From Clostridiales bacterium (GTDB lineage: Bacteria > Bacillota_A > Clostridia > Tissierellales > Sedimentibacteraceae), in assembly GCA_003514865.1 (NCBI GenBank), contig DOON01000200.1, positions 476 to 8,303 on the forward strand: DNA of 7,828 nt. The letters run 5' to 3'. Each line of letters starts with the position of its first letter. The stretch's first letter is position 1. The position numbers and the translations under genes are program-made. The notes below the pieces were generated by a model, which worked only from the letters and a program-made list of their open reading frames with translations, made no database searches and was not told where the DNA came from. Positions 6,515 to 7,828 of this stretch are shown piece after piece.

Positions 6515-7633
6515 ATGAAATACAAAAAAATAGGTGCAGTAATTGTTGCTGGAGGATTATCTTCCAGAATGAAAGATTTTAAACCGCTTATGAAAATTGG
6601 TGATAAGACAATAATAGAAACTACAATAAGTAATTTTCAAACATTAGGGGTAGATGAAATTGTTGTAGTTACAGGGTTTCGCGCAATTGAGTTAGAGGAA
6701 AAATTAGAAAGCTATGATATTAAAATCATAAGAAATGAAAATTATCGTACTACTCATATGTTCGATTCAGTATGTATAGGTTTGAAAGAATTAAATAATA
6801 TGGTTGATATGACATTTGTGACACCTGCTGACAGTCCATTTGTACAACAGTTTACTCTAAGAAGAATGGTTGAAGAAATGAAATATAGCAATTTAGAAAT
6901 TGTGCAGCCTTCCTATGATGAAAAAGACGGTCATCCCTTGTTATTAAGCTGTAATGCTATAAAGCTGATGCTTAAGCATGATGGAACTATGGGCATGCAA
7001 GGTGCAATATCTAAAATGCAAAAGTACAAAAAATTATGTTTTGTTGATCCGGGAATTATATTGGATGCCGACAATATTTCAGATTATTTAAGACTTCTAG
7101 AATACAATGAACATAAAAACTGTCCTACGGTTGAATTATGTGAAAAGATACAAGATTATTTTAAAATGTCAGACAATGAAAAAAAACACTGTAACAAGGT
7201 TGCGCATGCTTCCTTGAATATATGCAATAAATTATCCGAAAGGGGCATAAAGCTTAGCAGAGACATAGTTATAGCAGCAAGCATGCTGCACGACTTAGCC
7301 AAAGGAAATTCCATGCATGCTAACCTTGGTGCAAAATGGCTTAAGGATATGGGTTATGATGAAATTGCCAAAATAGTTGAAGAGCATATGGAACTTGACA
7401 CTATCTCGGGTACGCTTACTGAAAAAGAAGTAGTATATTTAGCTGATAAACTGGTGAAGGATGACAATATTGTTTCAATAAATGAAAGATTTTCTTATAA
7501 AGAAAAATTGTATAATCAAGATGAAATTGTAATCAGAACAGTTGAAAAAAGAAAAGAACAAGCTTTAAAGCTTTATGCCATGATGAATAACATAGAAAGT
7601 TATAATATCAAAACAAATGCTTTGCCACGATAA
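6515..7633 (+). CDS. MocA-type molybdenum cofactor NTP transferase fused to an HD domain
   Basis: This 372-residue cytoplasmic protein has two domains. Residues 1-200 are a MobA/MocA-like nucleotidyltransferase: IGAVIVAGGLSSRMKDFKPLM (NTP-binding loop with the key Arg and Lys), VTGFR, VTPADSPFV (metal-binding Asp) and DGHPLLLS, ending with a MocA-like ILDADNISDYLRLL. It would transfer CMP or GMP to molybdopterin. Residues 225-320 form an HD phosphohydrolase domain with His231, His259-Asp260 (MLHDLAKG), His268, His291 and Asp311 (LADKL). The ATG at 6515 has AGAGG upstream; a TTG two codons earlier is less likely. From memory the architecture matches the NTP transferases beside Desulfovibrio aldehyde oxidoreductase (DVU_1551 type). 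The HD half may hydrolyse a nucleotide or phosphate in the same pathway; its substrate is unknown. The gene ends just before, and slightly overlaps, a ModC-like remnant. Confidence 0.88.
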   Translation: MKYKKIGAVIVAGGLSSRMKDFKPLMKIGDKTIIETTISNFQTLGVDEIVVVTGFRAIELEEKLESYDIKIIRNENYRTTHMFDSVCIGLKELNNMVDMTFVTPADSPFVQQFTLRRMVEEMKYSNLEIVQPSYDEKDGHPLLLSCNAIKLMLKHDGTMGMQGAISKMQKYKKLCFVDPGIILDADNISDYLRLLEYNEHKNCPTVELCEKIQDYFKMSDNEKKHCNKVAHASLNICNKLSERGIKLSRDIVIAASMLHDLAKGNSMHANLGAKWLKDMGYDEIAKIVEEHMELDTISGTLTEKEVVYLADKLVKDDNIVSINERFSYKEKLYNQDEIVIRTVEKRKEQALKLYAMMNNIESYNIKTNALPR

Positions 7634-7727
7634 AAAATTAAAAGCTACTTCATTCAACGTAAGTTTTGAAACTAACGGTGAATATCTGGCGATACTGGGT
7701 AAATCCGAAAGAGGACTAAAATTATGA
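7617..7727 (+). pseudogene. Remnant of an ABC-transporter ATPase, ModC-like (molybdate import)
   Basis: The frame from the ATG at 7617 to TGA at 7725-7727 gives 36 residues. Its core, KKLKATSFNVSF then ETNGEYLAILGKS, matches the first strands of an ABC ATPase up to the Walker A loop, and the KKKL...FxxxVSFE...GExLxILGxS style is that of ModC. The next residues ERGLKL replace the Walker A lysine-serine and the frame stops, so nothing of the Q-loop, signature or Walker B remains. No such sequence is seen elsewhere in the window. The start overlaps the end of the NTP transferase gene by 17 bases and has no ribosome site of its own. The TGA overlaps the next ATG as ATGA, as in a native gene pair, so the middle of the gene may have been deleted with both ends kept. 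Molybdate transport fits the neighbourhood, but the assignment rests on about 25 residues. Confidence 0.6.
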
Positions 7728-7828
7728 AACATAAATGTTTGTTTTTAGAAGGAAACATGCAAATAGGCAAAAGTACCACAATTTTAAAGAATATTAATTC
7801 GTTTATTCCTAATGATCATGTTGGTGGG
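7724..7828 (+). CDS. P-loop NTPase, THEP1-like nucleoside-triphosphatase, N-terminal part
   Basis: The first 35 residues of a protein that runs off the window are visible. They contain a Walker A motif, GNMQIGKST (residues 10-18), directly after the first strand KCLFLE, then a basic helix and DHVGG. The early Walker A and the VGG about 18 residues later resemble the nucleoside-triphosphatase (THEP1 / NTPase_1) family, which hydrolyses NTPs. The ATG overlaps the TGA of the ModC-like remnant, and AAGAGGA lies eight to nine bases upstream inside that remnant. Its place after a cofactor nucleotidyltransferase and molybdate-transporter remnant suggests a role in the same pathway. Another small P-loop kinase is possible, because only the N-terminus can be read. 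Confidence 0.65.
   Translation, partial: MKHKCLFLEGNMQIGKSTTILKNINSFIPNDHVGG

Noticed and set aside
1..7828. CRISPR array, tRNA, rRNA, insertion sequence or phage genes
   Set aside because: No regularly spaced repeats, cloverleaf-like segments, transposase motifs or terminal inverted repeats were seen.

Overview
The window is AT-rich and reads entirely on the + strand. Short gaps or overlaps, strong Shine-Dalgarno sites (AAGGAG, AGGAGGTGA) and the protein families point to a strictly anaerobic, low-GC Firmicute of the Clostridia type. Species cannot be named from this piece.

Region A (1-2339) handles organic acids as CoA thioesters. It holds the C-terminal part of an AMP-forming acyl-CoA synthetase, cut by the window edge, followed 25 bases later by a complete 533-residue acyl-CoA:carboxylate CoA-transferase of the propionate CoA-transferase type. 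A 16-bp hairpin at 2364-2401, in a 125-base gap, probably ends or separates this transcript.

Region B (2465-7828) looks like one long operon for maturation of a molybdenum hydroxylase of the aldehyde oxidoreductase / xanthine dehydrogenase class. In order it encodes a histidine phosphatase, an XdhC-family maturation factor with reversed domain order, a class I methyltransferase, an ECF-transporter S component, an electron-transfer flavoprotein beta subunit without its alpha partner, a flavodoxin-like pseudogene, a MocA-type NTP transferase fused to an HD domain, a remnant of a ModC-like ABC ATPase, and the start of a THEP1-like P-loop NTPase. From memory, and unverified here, the XdhC, methyltransferase and NTP transferase-HD proteins resemble a set clustered with an aldehyde oxidoreductase in Desulfovibrio (the DVU_1551-1559 neighbourhood). 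The hydroxylase itself is not in the window.

Working model (inference): the NTP transferase attaches a nucleotide to molybdopterin, XdhC carries or sulfurates the cofactor, and the phosphatase, HD domain and NTPase act on phosphorylated or nucleotide intermediates. EtfB would link the hydroxylase to electron flow. The methyltransferase and the ECF S component have no obvious job in known cofactor maturation and are the most likely places for new biology. Two genes of the operon, the flavodoxin and modC, are reduced to short remnants, so the cluster is either decaying or was rearranged or misassembled at these points.
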